Both the position numbers and the translations under genes were made by a program. From Stappia sp. TSB10P1A (GTDB taxonomy: Bacteria > Pseudomonadota > Alphaproteobacteria > Rhizobiales > Stappiaceae), in contig NZ_FYAU01000036.1 in the NCBI RefSeq assembly GCF_900185725.1, forward strand, positions 310,001 to 374,000: a stretch of DNA of 64,000 nt. The letters are read 5' to 3'. A model generated the notes under the pieces. It was not told where the DNA came from and searched no databases. It was given only the letters and a program-made list of their open reading frames with translations. Positions 8,657-18,095 of this stretch are shown one piece after another. Positions within the stretch are counted from its first letter, which is position 1. Every line of letters starts with the position of its first letter.

Positions 8657-9049
8657 TCAGGAGCGGGGGCGGGCCGGCACGGATACGGGCACGGGCACCG
8701 GAGCGAGGGCCGGATCGAGCGCACCCTTGACGTCGAGGCGCATGCGGCGGCCGCTGTCGTCGCCCGGCTCGGAGGGCAGCGCCATGATCGCCGCGCCCAT
8801 GGCGGCCGAGCACAGGGTGATCATCAGGCCCGCCAGCAGCACCAGGATCGGCAGCCAGGGCTGGTCGGAGGCCAGGATCAGGCTGCGCAGCCCGCCCGTG
8901 TCGAGCCACAACAGCCCACCGAGCACGATGGCGGCGGCAAAGGCGCCGATCAGCCAGTTGATGGCCAGGAGCCGGAAGAAGGGCTGCGCCAGCAGGCGGG
9001 AGACGCCGCCGGGCCGCCGGGAAGGTTGCACGTCTTGCATGTCGGTCAT
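8657..9049 (-). CDS. Small inner-membrane protein of unknown function
   Basis: A 130-residue protein I do not recognise. After a short polar, arginine-rich N-terminus (MTDMQDVQPSRRPGG) there are two hydrophobic segments, about residues 28-48 (LLAINWLIGAFAAAIVLGGLL) and 65-85 (PWLPILVLLAGLMITL), followed by a polar tail ending in a Pro/Val/Arg-rich stretch. Two-helix proteins of this kind are common in Alphaproteobacteria without assigned function. The ATG at 9049 is chosen because it removes a basic leader. It lies upstream of puuE on the same strand, 94 bp away, and may share a transcript with puuE-paaX. Confidence 0.65.
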   Translation of the reverse strand: MTDMQDVQPSRRPGGVSRLLAQPFFRLLAINWLIGAFAAAIVLGGLLWLDTGGLRSLILASDQPWLPILVLLAGLMITLCSAAMGAAIMALPSEPGDDSGRRMRLDVKGALDPALAPVPVPVSVPARPRS

Positions 9050-9513
9050 GGATCCGCACTCTCGTTCGCGGCGTAAAGGCTGTCGGGCCATCGCTCCGGC
9101 CCCTTTGCAGGCCACCGTTCCCCGAAGATGGCGCAGACGCCCGGAATGTCCACGCGGTCGACTGCCGCAGGCAGGGCTGTGTCCCGCCTTTCAAGGTCAT
9201 CGGAAAAAGCTGCAGGCTACGAAAAATCCCTCACTGGCCGCTTGTGCCGCAGGGTCCGAAGCCTATATAAGGCGGAAGTATATCGATCCGATATATCCAT
9301 AATCAAGAATATACCGAACCGGCACTGTCCGCAGCCAGCAGGCGCCCCCATCGGGCGAAAAACGCAAGCACGGTCGGGACGGACAGGCCATGAGAACGGA
9401 AGGACGGATCGCACCGCAAGGACCGCGACCCGCGACGGCCGGACAACAAGATCGCCCGCTTTTCGGCAGGGCGACGGGCCGCCATTCCCGGCGAGGGTGG
9501 AAGGGACCTGAGT
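9050..9513. other. Intergenic region with promoter and dyad upstream of padR
   Basis: 464 bp without a convincing gene between the divergent small membrane protein and the PadR regulator. On the plus strand TTGTGC (9242-9247) and TATATA (9264-9269), 16 bp apart, form a plausible promoter, immediately followed by the dyad at 9279-9295. The remaining leader of about 230 nt before padR shows no clear structure that I can name. Confidence 0.5.
9279..9295. promoter_or_regulatory. Perfect dyad, probable PadR operator
   Basis: TATATCG-ATC-CGATATA is a perfect 7-bp inverted repeat with a 3-bp centre, located just downstream of the putative -10 TATATA at 9264-9269. PadR-family repressors typically bind AT-rich inverted repeats over their own promoter, so autoregulation of the padR-MFP-RND operon is the likely role. 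AT-rich sequence of this sort stands out in this GC-rich region. Confidence 0.6.
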
Positions 9514-10068
9514 ATGAGCGTCAGAACACTGTGCCTTGCAATCCTGAATTTCGGAGACGCCACCGGCTATGAGATCCGCAAGCTCTCGACCGAAGGCAAG
9601 TACAGCTACTTCGTCGACGCCAGTTTCGGCTCGATCTATCCCGCGCTGGCGCGGCTGGAGGCCGAAGGGCTCGTCACGGTGCGCGAGGAGGCCCAGAGCG
9701 GCAAGCCCTCGCGCAAGGTCTATTCGATCACCGAGGCCGGCCGCGCCGAGTTCATCCGCGACCTCAGCCAGCTGCCGGCGCCGGACATCTACCGCTCGCC
9801 GTTCCTGCTGGTCGCCATGTGCGCCGAAATGGTGGGGCCGGACGTCATCCGCAAGGCCATCGACGCGCGGCTGGAGCATATGCGTGGGGATCTGGCCAAG
9901 CTCGAAGCCATTGCCGGCGAGCCCTGCGACCACCGTCCGGCAGCCCGCTTCATCCTGGAATACGGGCGCAGTTGCATGACCGAGGACATCCGCTTCCTGG
10001 AAGCGAACCGACACCGACTTGAAGACATCGCACGCGGCCGCCCTGCCCTCCCCCAGGCGGCCGAGTGA
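9514..10068 (+). CDS. PadR-family transcriptional regulator
   Basis: DNA-binding repressor of the PadR family, 184 residues. The N-terminal winged helix contains LCLAILNFGDATGYEIRKL, FGSIYPALARLEAEGLVTV and KPSRKVYSITEAGRAEF, followed by a C-terminal helical dimerisation region (PadR_C/Vir_act_alpha type). It is the first gene of a three-gene operon with a membrane-fusion protein (25 bp downstream) and an RND transporter, so it most likely represses that pump and is relieved by a substrate of the pump. The dyad at 9279-9295 is its likely target. Confidence 0.9.
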   Translation: MSVRTLCLAILNFGDATGYEIRKLSTEGKYSYFVDASFGSIYPALARLEAEGLVTVREEAQSGKPSRKVYSITEAGRAEFIRDLSQLPAPDIYRSPFLLVAMCAEMVGPDVIRKAIDARLEHMRGDLAKLEAIAGEPCDHRPAARFILEYGRSCMTEDIRFLEANRHRLEDIARGRPALPQAAE

Positions 10069-10093
10069 CCGAAACCTCCCCGGAGATCACCGA

Positions 10094-11197
10094 ATGAAGA
10101 TCCGCTTCTCCTACGTTCTCGCGGTCGGCATCATCGCCGGCGTCGCGGGCTGGATGTGGACGGGCACCTTTGTCGCGGGCGGCCTCGCCGATTCGCCGAA
10201 TGCAACGCCGCCTCCCTCGCAGCGCGCGGAGGAAGCGGCGGCAAAGCCGTTCCGCGTCGCCGTGCGCGACATCGTCGCCGAACCGCGCCGTTCGGTCCTG
10301 GTGATCCGCGGCCGCACCGAGGCCGATGCCAAGGTCGAGGTTCGCGCCGAGACCAGCGGCCGGGTGTCCGAACGGCGGGTCCAGGAAGGGCAGCCGATCG
10401 CCAAGGACGACGTGCTTTGCGTGCTCGACAAGGGCGCGCGCGAGGCCAAGGTGCTGGAAGCCAAGGCGCTGCTTGCCCAGGCGGAGCTCGACCATACCGC
10501 CGCGACCCAGCTCAAGGAGAAGGGCTTCACCGCCCAGACCCGCGTTGCCGCGCTGCGCGCGGCGATGGACGCCGCCAGCGCCAAGCTGGAGGAGCAGGAG
10601 CTCGAGCTGGCCCGCACGATCATCAAGGCGCCGATTTCCGGCATTGTCGAGAGCCCGATGGTCAGTGTCGGCACGGTCCTCGCCATCGGCGGCATCTGCG
10701 CCACGATCATCGACGCCGACCCGATCCTGGCGATCGGCCAGGTGTCGGAGCGCGACGTGGGCAAGCTCGAGATCGGCCAGGAGGCAGAGGTGGAACTCGT
10801 CGCGGGCGGCACAGCCACCGGCAGGATCCGCTACATCGCGCCGGCCGCCGACTCGTCCACCCGCACCTTCCGTGTCGAGATCGTCATCGACAACAAGGAT
10901 GGCGCGATCCGCGACGGCATCACCGCGACAGCCAGGGTGCCGCTGCGCGAGGAACGCGCCCACCAGCTCAGCTCCGGCGTCCTGACGCTGAATGACGCCG
11001 GCACGCTCGGCATCCGCGCCGTCGACGAGGCCAACCGCGTGGTCTTCCACCCGGTGATCGTGCTCGGCGGCGACATCGACGGCCTGTGGGTCGGCGGCCT
11101 GCCCAAGCAGGTGCGGCTGATCGTGACCGGTCAGGACTACGTAACCGACGGCCAGGTGGTCGAACCGGTGACCAGCACGGCGGAGGCCACGCAATGA
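10094..11197 (+). CDS. Efflux RND transporter periplasmic adaptor (membrane-fusion protein)
   Basis: Periplasmic adaptor linking an RND inner-membrane pump to an outer-membrane channel. The 367-residue protein has an N-terminal membrane anchor (YVLAVGIIAGVAGWMW), a lipoyl-like barrel-sandwich (EVRAETSGRVSERRVQEGQP near 85), a helical hairpin (LEAKALLAQAELDHTAATQLKEK onward), the second lipoyl half (TIIKAPISGIVESPMVSVG) and a beta-barrel domain. The ATG at 10094 follows GGAG. Its TGA overlaps the ATG of the RND gene by 4 bp. No TolC-like gene lies nearby, so the outer-membrane partner must be encoded elsewhere. Confidence 0.92.
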   Translation: MKIRFSYVLAVGIIAGVAGWMWTGTFVAGGLADSPNATPPPSQRAEEAAAKPFRVAVRDIVAEPRRSVLVIRGRTEADAKVEVRAETSGRVSERRVQEGQPIAKDDVLCVLDKGAREAKVLEAKALLAQAELDHTAATQLKEKGFTAQTRVAALRAAMDAASAKLEEQELELARTIIKAPISGIVESPMVSVGTVLAIGGICATIIDADPILAIGQVSERDVGKLEIGQEAEVELVAGGTATGRIRYIAPAADSSTRTFRVEIVIDNKDGAIRDGITATARVPLREERAHQLSSGVLTLNDAGTLGIRAVDEANRVVFHPVIVLGGDIDGLWVGGLPKQVRLIVTGQDYVTDGQVVEPVTSTAEATQ

Positions 11198-14100
11198 TCT
11201 CGATGCTCGAGACTGTCCTGCGACGGCCGAAGACCGTCCTCACCCTGATGGTGGTGATGGTCGCGGCCGGCATCATGGCCTATATCGGCGTGCCGAAAGA
11301 GGCCGATCCGGACATCGACATCCCGGTGTTCTACGTGTCGATCACCCAGCAGGGCATTTCGCCCGGCGACGCGGAGCGTCTGATCGCCAGGCCGATGGAA
11401 ACCTCCCTGCGCGGCCTCGACGGGCTGAAGGAGATCACCACGATCTCCGGCGAAGGCCATGTCGGCGTCCTGCTGGAGTTCAACATCGACTTCGACAAGA
11501 CCAAGGCGCTCGCCGACGTGCGGGACAAGGTCGATCAGGCCAAGGCGGAACTGCCGTCGGAAGCCGACGAGCCGACCATCACCGAAACCAACTTCGCCTT
11601 GATGCCGACGATCTTCGTCACCCTGTCGGGCGACGTGCCGGAGCGCACGCTGTACCGGCACGCGCGGCGGCTGAAGAACGACATCGAGGCGATTCCGACC
11701 GTGCTGAAGGCGGACCTTTCCGGCCATCGGGAGGAACTGCTGGAAGTCATCATCGACAGCATGAAGCTGGAATCCTACCAGGTCACCCAGCAGGAACTGC
11801 TGACCTCGCTGGCGAACAACAACCAACTGGTGCCCGCCGGCTTCCTGGACAACGGCCAGGGCCGCTTCAACGTCAAGGTTCCGGGCCTCGTCGAGACCGC
11901 GGCCGACGTCTACACCCTGCCGATCAAGCAGAGCGGCGAAGGCGTCGTGACGCTCGGCGACATCGCCGAGATCCGCCGCACCTTCAAGGATCCGACCAGC
12001 TTCACCCGCGTCAACGGCCATCCGGCGATCTCCATCGACGTGGTCAAGCGCAAGGGCACCAACATCATCGAGAACAACGCGGCGGTGCGCGCGGTCGTGG
12101 CCTCGGTCACGAAGGACTGGCCGGAGACGATCCGGATCGACTTCATCCTCGACAAGTCGGAGGACATCTACGAAATCCTCGGCTCGCTGGAGGCCTCGAT
12201 CCTGACCGCCATCTTCCTGGTGATGGTGGTCATCATCTGGGCGCTCGGCATCAAGTCGGCGCTGCTCGTCGGCATCGCCATTCCCGCCTCCTTCATGGTC
12301 GGTTTCCTGATCCTGCAGTCGGTGGGCATGACGGTGAACACGATGGTGATGTTCGGCCTGGTGCTGACCGTCGGCATGCTGGTCGACGGCGCCATCGTCA
12401 TGGTCGAGTATGCCGACCGCAAGGTCGCCGAGGGCATGGAGGCGCAGGAGGCCTATATCCGCGCCTCGAAGCTGATGTTCTGGCCGATCGTGTCTTCGAC
12501 GGCGACGACGTTGGCCGCCTTCCTGCCGATGCTGCTGTGGCCCGGCGTTGCCGGCGAGTTCATGAGCTACCTGCCGATCATGGTGATCATCGTGCTCAGC
12601 GCCTCGCTGCTGACCGCGCTGGTCTTCCTTCCCGTCACCGGCGCGGCCATGTCCGGCGCCATCTCCTGGGTCGGCCGCAATGCCGAATGGGTGATGGCCT
12701 TGCTGGTCGGGGCGGTGGTCGCCGTGCTGCTCGCCCATCCGGCGACGGCAGGCCTGCTGCCCCTGCCCTCGATGCTGGTTCTGCCGGTCGCCGCCGGCGC
12801 GGGCCTTGCGGCGGGACTTGCCGCCTATCGCGGCCTGGCGCCGCTGATCCGGCTGTCGCGCCGCCGGGCCCGGCGGAACGCGGCGGAAGAGCAGCACATG
12901 GCCCGGCTGCTGTCGGCGGGCGAGAAGTTCGACCCGCGCAAGATCCGTGGCTTCACCGGCCTCTATGTCCGGATGCTGGGCTTCTGCGCCGGTCGGCCGA
13001 TCGGCAACGTGGTGACGCTGGTCGGTCTGGTGCTGCTGTCCGGCGGCATTCTGACCTACTTCATGGCCAACTCGCAGGGCGTCGAGTTCTTCGTCGAGGA
13101 GGAGCCGAACTCGGCCATCGTGCTGGTCTCGGCGCGCGGCAACTTCTCCGCCCGCGAGGCTCTGAACCTGGCGCTCGCCGTCGAGCGCGAGGTGATCGAC
13201 GTCAAGGGCATCAAGAACGCGGTGATGTCGGTGACCACCGGCAGCAGCAGCGGCGGCGGCATGATGGGCGTGCAGGACAAGCCCGCCGACGTGATCGCCC
13301 AGATCAACCTGGAGTTCTCCGACTATTGCTGCCGGCGGAACTGGAAGCAGATCTCCGCCGAAATCCGCGAGCGCACGGCGAGCCTGCCGGGCATCTTCGT
13401 GGAAACCCGCGAGATCGAGGGCGGCCCGCCGACGGGCAAGGACGTCCGCCTGCAGATCACCTCCACCAGCTACAACGACCTGACGGCGGCGGTGGCCAAG
13501 GTGCGCAGCCATGTCGACACGATGGAAAGCCTGCAGGACCGCGAGGACAGCCGCCCCCTGCCGGGCATCGAATGGCAGATCACCATCGACCGCGAGCAGG
13601 CGGGCCGGTTCCAGGCCGGCATCGGCTCGGTCGGCTCGATGGTGCAGCTCGTCACCAACGGCGTGTTGATCGGCAAGTATCGGCCGGACGATTCGGAAGA
13701 CGAGGTGGACATCCGCGTCCGCCTGCCGGAGACGGAGCGCACGCTCGACCGGTTCGATTCCCTGCGCCTGCAGACGCCGCTCGGCCAGGTGCCGCTGTCG
13801 AACTTCATCGACCGGGCGCCGCAGCAGAAGGTGACGACGATCACCCGCCGCGACGGGCTCTATGCGATGGACGTGAAGGCCAATGTGGTGATGACCGACA
13901 CGATCACCACCGCGGACGGCGTCACGCGGCCGCTGACCGCCAACGACAAGGTGGCGGAGTTGCAGGCCTGGCTCGACACCCAGCAATGGCCGGACAACGT
14001 CTTCTTCCGGTTCCGCGGCGCCGACGAGGACCAGAAGGAGTCCGGCGAGTTCCTGATGAAGGCGATGGTCGGTTCGCTGTTCCTGATGTTCATCATCCTG

Positions 14101-14793
14101 GTGACGCAGTTCAACAGCTTCTACCAGACGTTCCTGACGCTCTCGACGGTGATCATGTCGATCTTCGGCGTGTTGCTCGGCATGGCGCTGATGGGACAGA
14201 AGTTCTCGATCATCATGACGGGAACGGGCGTGGTGGCGCTGGCCGGCATCGTGGTGAACAACGCCATCGTGCTGATCGACACCTACAACCGCTTCCGCGA
14301 GGACGGGATCGAACCGGTGGAAGCCGTGCTGAAGACCTCGGCGCAGCGTATCCGGCCGGTGCTTCTGACCACCATCACCACCATCGCCGGCCTGGTGCCG
14401 ATGATGACCCAGTTGAACCTCGACTTCTTCAACCGGGTGGTCGCGCTTGGCTCGATCACGGCGGTGTGGTGGGTCCAGCTTTCGACGGCGGTGATCTTCG
14501 GTCTCGGCTTCGCCACCATCCTGACGCTGATCGTCATTCCGACCATGCTGGCGATGCCGACGGTATGGATGCGGATGTTCGCCTCCTGGCGGGGCGGAAA
14601 GACGGACGCCGCAACGGCCTCCGGCGCCCTCGAAGAAGAGGAGCGGGACGGGCCGCAGCAGCAGCCGGCAGCGCCCGTGGCACCGGCCTCCGCCGTCTTC
14701 GGTGCGCCGGGCTCGGCCACGGTGACCGCGATCGGCCCGCGCAAGGACGAGCGCAGGGCACCGCCCGACGGCCTGCCGCAAGCGGCCGAGTAA
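11194..14793 (+). CDS. Efflux RND transporter permease (AcrB/MexF superfamily)
   Basis: Proton-driven inner-membrane exporter of 1199 residues, somewhat longer than the usual 1020-1050. The RND layout is intact: TM1 at LTLMVVMVAAGIMAYIGV, a first periplasmic loop (porter domain), the TM2-6 block with VLTVGMLVDGAIVMVEYA carrying the conserved acidic residues of the proton relay, an extra hydrophobic stretch around residues 490-550 with a basic linker, TM7 near 615, a second loop and TM8-12 including GVVALAGIVVNNAIVLIDTYN. The Ala/Pro-rich C-terminal tail is polar. The insertion and tail account for the extra length. Its ATG overlaps the adaptor stop (ATGA). Substrate unknown. Confidence 0.93.
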   Translation: MISMLETVLRRPKTVLTLMVVMVAAGIMAYIGVPKEADPDIDIPVFYVSITQQGISPGDAERLIARPMETSLRGLDGLKEITTISGEGHVGVLLEFNIDFDKTKALADVRDKVDQAKAELPSEADEPTITETNFALMPTIFVTLSGDVPERTLYRHARRLKNDIEAIPTVLKADLSGHREELLEVIIDSMKLESYQVTQQELLTSLANNNQLVPAGFLDNGQGRFNVKVPGLVETAADVYTLPIKQSGEGVVTLGDIAEIRRTFKDPTSFTRVNGHPAISIDVVKRKGTNIIENNAAVRAVVASVTKDWPETIRIDFILDKSEDIYEILGSLEASILTAIFLVMVVIIWALGIKSALLVGIAIPASFMVGFLILQSVGMTVNTMVMFGLVLTVGMLVDGAIVMVEYADRKVAEGMEAQEAYIRASKLMFWPIVSSTATTLAAFLPMLLWPGVAGEFMSYLPIMVIIVLSASLLTALVFLPVTGAAMSGAISWVGRNAEWVMALLVGAVVAVLLAHPATAGLLPLPSMLVLPVAAGAGLAAGLAAYRGLAPLIRLSRRRARRNAAEEQHMARLLSAGEKFDPRKIRGFTGLYVRMLGFCAGRPIGNVVTLVGLVLLSGGILTYFMANSQGVEFFVEEEPNSAIVLVSARGNFSAREALNLALAVEREVIDVKGIKNAVMSVTTGSSSGGGMMGVQDKPADVIAQINLEFSDYCCRRNWKQISAEIRERTASLPGIFVETREIEGGPPTGKDVRLQITSTSYNDLTAAVAKVRSHVDTMESLQDREDSRPLPGIEWQITIDREQAGRFQAGIGSVGSMVQLVTNGVLIGKYRPDDSEDEVDIRVRLPETERTLDRFDSLRLQTPLGQVPLSNFIDRAPQQKVTTITRRDGLYAMDVKANVVMTDTITTADGVTRPLTANDKVAELQAWLDTQQWPDNVFFRFRGADEDQKESGEFLMKAMVGSLFLMFIILVTQFNSFYQTFLTLSTVIMSIFGVLLGMALMGQKFSIIMTGTGVVALAGIVVNNAIVLIDTYNRFREDGIEPVEAVLKTSAQRIRPVLLTTITTIAGLVPMMTQLNLDFFNRVVALGSITAVWWVQLSTAVIFGLGFATILTLIVIPTMLAMPTVWMRMFASWRGGKTDAATASGALEEEERDGPQQQPAAPVAPASAVFGAPGSATVTAIGPRKDERRAPPDGLPQAAE

Positions 14794-14802
14794 AGCCGGC
14801 AG

Positions 14803-14840
14803 AAAAAGAGCCCGCGGGACCCATCCCGCGGGCTCTTTTT
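14803..14840. terminator. Bidirectional rho-independent terminator
   Basis: A 17-bp perfect stem (AAAAAGAGCCCGCGGGA at 14803-14819 with its complement at 14824-14840) and a CCCA loop, ending in five T on the plus strand and the mirror-image T run on the minus strand. It lies 10 bp after the RND stop codon and 62 bp from the convergent LOG gene, so it can end both transcripts. Confidence 0.9.
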
Positions 14841-14902
14841 ATCGGGCAAAGCTCTATCGGGCAAAGCCAGTCCCTTGCAGGCACCGGCTCCGGCCCTTCC
14901 GG

Positions 14903-15544
14903 TCAGAGCCTCTCGAGATCGGCGACACCGGCCTCGGTGTCGTCCTTGCGCAGATCGGACGGCCGGCGCAGGGCGGGGAGGATCTCGGCGACGCTGTTCG
15001 CCACCCGGTAGTCGACCTCGAAGCCGGCGCGGATGAACCCCTCCGCCCGCATATGCGCCAGCATGTCGATGAGGGGGCGCCAGAAGCCGCCGATATCCGC
15101 CAGCACCACCGGCTTGCAATGCTGGCCGAGCTGCCCCCAGGTCAGCATCTCCACCACCTCTTCCAGCGTGCCGATGCCGCCGGGCAGCGCCACGAACCCG
15201 TCGGCGCGCTCGAACATGGTGCGCTTGCGCTCGTGCATGTCGCGCGTGACGATCAACTCGCTGACCGCCTGCATCATCACCTCGCGCTCCTCCAGGAAGC
15301 CGGGGATGACGCCGGTGACATGGCCGCCCGCCTCCAGCGCGGAGCGGGCGACCGCCCCCATCAGCCCGAGCGAGCCGCCGCCATAGACGAGGTTCAGCCT
15401 TTCGGCGGCAAGCGTGCGGCCAAGCTCCCGCGCCGCCGCCATATAATGGGGTTCGGTCCCCTCGCCGGTGCCGCAATAGACGCAAACGGAGGACAGGCGG
15501 CGGACCTCGGTCTCGCCGCAAGGTGTCGTATGATCCTGTTTCAT
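14903..15544 (-). CDS. LOG-family protein (cytokinin riboside 5'-monophosphate phosphoribohydrolase type)
   Basis: Predicted nucleotide 5'-monophosphate phosphoribohydrolase of the LOG (TIGR00730) family, which releases a base from its nucleoside monophosphate. The 213-residue protein carries the family motifs VYGGGSLGLMG near residue 55 and the catalytic PGGIGTLEEVVE near 120, with the conserved arginine of DMHERKRTMF before it. The ATG at 15544 gives the usual length. In bacteria the natural substrate is often plain AMP or unknown, so 'cytokinin' should not be read literally. It is monocistronic and shares the terminator at 14803-14840. Confidence 0.9.
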   Translation of the reverse strand: MKQDHTTPCGETEVRRLSSVCVYCGTGEGTEPHYMAAARELGRTLAAERLNLVYGGGSLGLMGAVARSALEAGGHVTGVIPGFLEEREVMMQAVSELIVTRDMHERKRTMFERADGFVALPGGIGTLEEVVEMLTWGQLGQHCKPVVLADIGGFWRPLIDMLAHMRAEGFIRAGFEVDYRVANSVAEILPALRRPSDLRKDDTEAGVADLERL

Positions 15545-15773
15545 GCCTTTAGATGTGCCGTCCCTGTCCCTCCGGGTCAAGCATGCAGCGTCCGGCGCGT
15601 GGCCGGAGGGGACCGACGCGAAAACGCTGCGAAACGGTGCAGATCAGAGGGCCGGCTTGCTTGCCGGCTGGCGCTTTAGCGTATAGTCATGCGGTGGAAT
15701 TCCGGGGCCTGCGGCACATATTATATCGTACCGGGAACCGCAGGGTGCGAATCGCGGGGAGCGCGGGGTCTTC

Positions 15774-17384
15774 ATGTCGCAGAAACTCATCATCCAGTTG
15801 CTTGTCTTGCTCGGCCTTGTCGGTGCCGGCGCGGTCGGCTACCACCTGTCGCAGAAGGACGACGGCACCGCCAGACAGACGGCGGAGGCGCCGGCGACCG
15901 GTGAGGCGGCGACACAGACCGCGGCAACCGAAGCCCCCGCCAAGACCGAAGGGCCGCAGGCGGCCGCAACGCCCCAGGACACCACCGATATCGGCGGCAA
16001 GACGGCGGATGAGCGGATCGCCGCACTTCCCTCGTTCGACCTGATGCGGGTCGAACCGGACGGCTCGGCCGTCGTTGCCGGCCGCTCCGAGGCCGGGGCG
16101 ATCGTCGCGCTGCTGGCGAACGGCCAGGTGGTCGGCAGGGGCATCGCCAATGCCGCCGGCGAATTCGCCATCGTGCTCGACGAGCCGCTGCCCCCCGGCG
16201 CCCATGCGGTGACGCTGGAGACCCGCGACGCCGACGGCAAGGTGCTCAACGAATCGAGCCAGTCGATGGCCGTTTCCGTACCGCAGGACCGGTCGACCGG
16301 CGAAGTGCTGGTCATGCTCAACGAGCCCGGCGCGCCGTCGCAGATCCTCCAGAAGCCGCAGCAGATCGCCGATGCCGGTGCTGCCGCGGGTCAGGCGCAG
16401 ACCGAACAGGCGACTTTGGACCAGGCGACGTCGGACCAGGCGGGCGAGGCTCCGTCCGCCGCGCAGGAGGTCGCCGCCGCCAGCGCAAGCGGGGCACCGG
16501 CCGACACCGGCAGTGATGCCGCCGCGCCGCAAGCCGCAACCGGCGGGGAGCGCGAACAGCCGTCGGCGGGGCAGGACGCCCCGGCGCAGGAGCAGCCCCG
16601 GACCGATGCTCCGGCACAGCCGCAGCTCGCGGACGCCTCCTCCGACACCGGAGCGACGACGACGGAAGCAGCCGGCACGGAAGCAGCCGGCACGGAGCAG
16701 ACCGCCGAAGCCCCTGCCACCGCCGAGCCCCCGGCAACGGCCGATCTTGCCACGGCTCCGGCTGGCGCCGATGCGCCTGCCGCCGGCGCCACGGCCGAGG
16801 CACCGGCCGGGACCGCGCCGACCGGCAGCGATGCCGCGCCGACCGTCACGGTCGAGGCCGTCGAAGCGGAAGGTTCGAAGGTCTTCGTCGCCGGTTCGGG
16901 CCAGCCCAACAGCACCGTGCGCGTCTATCTCGACAACCAGTTGGTCGGCGAGGCGAAGACGGACGCGCAGGGCCGCTGGCTGCTGGAAACCGAAGGCGAG
17001 GTCAACCCGGGCGAGGTGGCCGTGCGCGCCGACCAGGTAACGTCCGGCGACGGCGCGGTGGCCGCCCGTGCCGAGGTGACCTTCGAAAAGGCCGCCGACG
17101 AGGCCGTCATCCTGCGCCCGGTGGCGCTGTCGGGCGAGGCGGGCGCCGGCTCGGGCGCCAGCGGCGATGCCGGCACCCGGCAGATCCCCAGCGTCATCAT
17201 CCGCACCGGCGACAATCTGTGGACCATCTCGCAGCGCCGCTACGGCGCCGGCATCCGCTACACGACGATCTACCAGGCCAACAAGGACCAGATCCGCAAC
17301 CCAGACCTGATCTATCCGGGCCAGGTCTTCATGCTGCCGGAGGGTGATCGCAACTGGCCGGCCGAGCGCGCGACCGGCGGCTGA
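15774..17384 (+). CDS. Membrane-anchored LysM peptidoglycan-binding protein with Ig-like repeats
   Basis: Envelope protein of 536 residues. A single N-terminal membrane helix (LIIQLLVLLGLVGAGAVGY) is followed by an Ala/Thr/Pro-rich spacer, a beta-sandwich repeat around residues 85-165 (VEPDGSAVVAGRSEAGAIV), a long low-complexity linker of about 170 residues rich in Ala, Pro, Thr and Glu, a second beta-sandwich (VEAEGSKVFVAGSGQPNSTV) and a C-terminal LysM domain (RTGDNLWTISQRRYGAGIRY...NPDLIYPGQVFMLP). This architecture is widespread in Rhizobiales, where the LysM end binds peptidoglycan while the N-terminus sits in the inner membrane. Function is unassigned. Confidence 0.88.
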   Translation: MSQKLIIQLLVLLGLVGAGAVGYHLSQKDDGTARQTAEAPATGEAATQTAATEAPAKTEGPQAAATPQDTTDIGGKTADERIAALPSFDLMRVEPDGSAVVAGRSEAGAIVALLANGQVVGRGIANAAGEFAIVLDEPLPPGAHAVTLETRDADGKVLNESSQSMAVSVPQDRSTGEVLVMLNEPGAPSQILQKPQQIADAGAAAGQAQTEQATLDQATSDQAGEAPSAAQEVAAASASGAPADTGSDAAAPQAATGGEREQPSAGQDAPAQEQPRTDAPAQPQLADASSDTGATTTEAAGTEAAGTEQTAEAPATAEPPATADLATAPAGADAPAAGATAEAPAGTAPTGSDAAPTVTVEAVEAEGSKVFVAGSGQPNSTVRVYLDNQLVGEAKTDAQGRWLLETEGEVNPGEVAVRADQVTSGDGAVAARAEVTFEKAADEAVILRPVALSGEAGAGSGASGDAGTRQIPSVIIRTGDNLWTISQRRYGAGIRYTTIYQANKDQIRNPDLIYPGQVFMLPEGDRNWPAERATGG

Positions 17385-17417
17385 GGCCGACCGGACAGCG
17401 TGACGCCGCGCCGGCTC

Positions 17418-18020
17418 TCAGCCGGCGAGGCTGCGCGCGCCGTCGAGGATCAGGCGGGTGGCGATGCGGGCATAGTCGGAGCGGCTGACGGCACCGCCCT
17501 CGCGGAACCAGAGATAATGCCAGTTGACCATGCCGAAGAGGCTCATGGTCACCGGTTTCAGCAGCGCCGAGCCGGGTTCGGAGAGCTGCGGCACCGCCTG
17601 CGCCAGGGCGCCGGCGAAGAGCTGCACCAGGCGGCGCTCGCGCGCCTTCAGCTCCTCCTGCTGCTCGGCCGGCAGCCGCTTCATCTCGTTGATCTGGATC
17701 TTGTGCTCGGCATTGGCGTCGCGATAGGCGTCGAGCAGCGCCGAGACATAGCCGAGCAGCAGCTCCTCTCCGGTCATCTCCGGCGAACCGCCCTCCTCCA
17801 CCGCGGCGATCAGCTCGTCGAGATGATCGCGGATGATGTCGAAGAGCAGTGCGTCCTTGTTGGCGTAGTAGTGGTAGAGCAGCGCCTTGGAAACGCCGCA
17901 GCCGAGCGCGATCTGGTTCATCGAGGCGCGGTCGAACCCGTGTTCGGCAAAGAGCTCCGCCGAGGTCTTCAGGATCGCCTTGCGCTTGTCGTCATAGTCC
18001 TCGGCGCGCGGGCGTGCCAT
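17418..18020 (-). CDS. TetR-family regulator, candidate regulator of the second phenylacetate block
   Basis: TetR/AcrR repressor of 200 residues. The N-terminal helix-turn-helix is clear: RKAILKTSAELFAEHGFDRASMNQIALGCGVSKALLYHYYANKD, in family positions 12-56, followed by a helical ligand-binding domain. It lies 75 bp downstream of paaK on the same strand, hence probably in the paaG-paaI-paaK transcript. TetR regulators of phenylacetate genes (PaaR) exist in other bacteria and respond to phenylacetyl-CoA; that this is the equivalent is inferred from position, together with the TetR-like palindrome at 20935-20958. Confidence 0.88.
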   Translation of the reverse strand: MARPRAEDYDDKRKAILKTSAELFAEHGFDRASMNQIALGCGVSKALLYHYYANKDALLFDIIRDHLDELIAAVEEGGSPEMTGEELLLGYVSALLDAYRDANAEHKIQINEMKRLPAEQQEELKARERRLVQLFAGALAQAVPQLSEPGSALLKPVTMSLFGMVNWHYLWFREGGAVSRSDYARIATRLILDGARSLAG

Positions 18021-18095
18021 GTCGTCCAGTCCCCCGGTGGTCCGGTCGCGGAAGGTCCCGCGACCGCTGATCCTGTTGTTGCGGCCGCCGGCCTA

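Noticed and set aside
11137-14781. 1214-residue open frame on the minus strand opposite the RND pump
   Set aside because: Antisense shadow; composition dominated by His, Arg, Gln and Asp without hydrophobic core pattern.
14834-14867. Direct repeat TATCGGGCAAAG (twice) after the RND terminator
   Set aside because: Only two 12-bp copies; too short and isolated to interpret.
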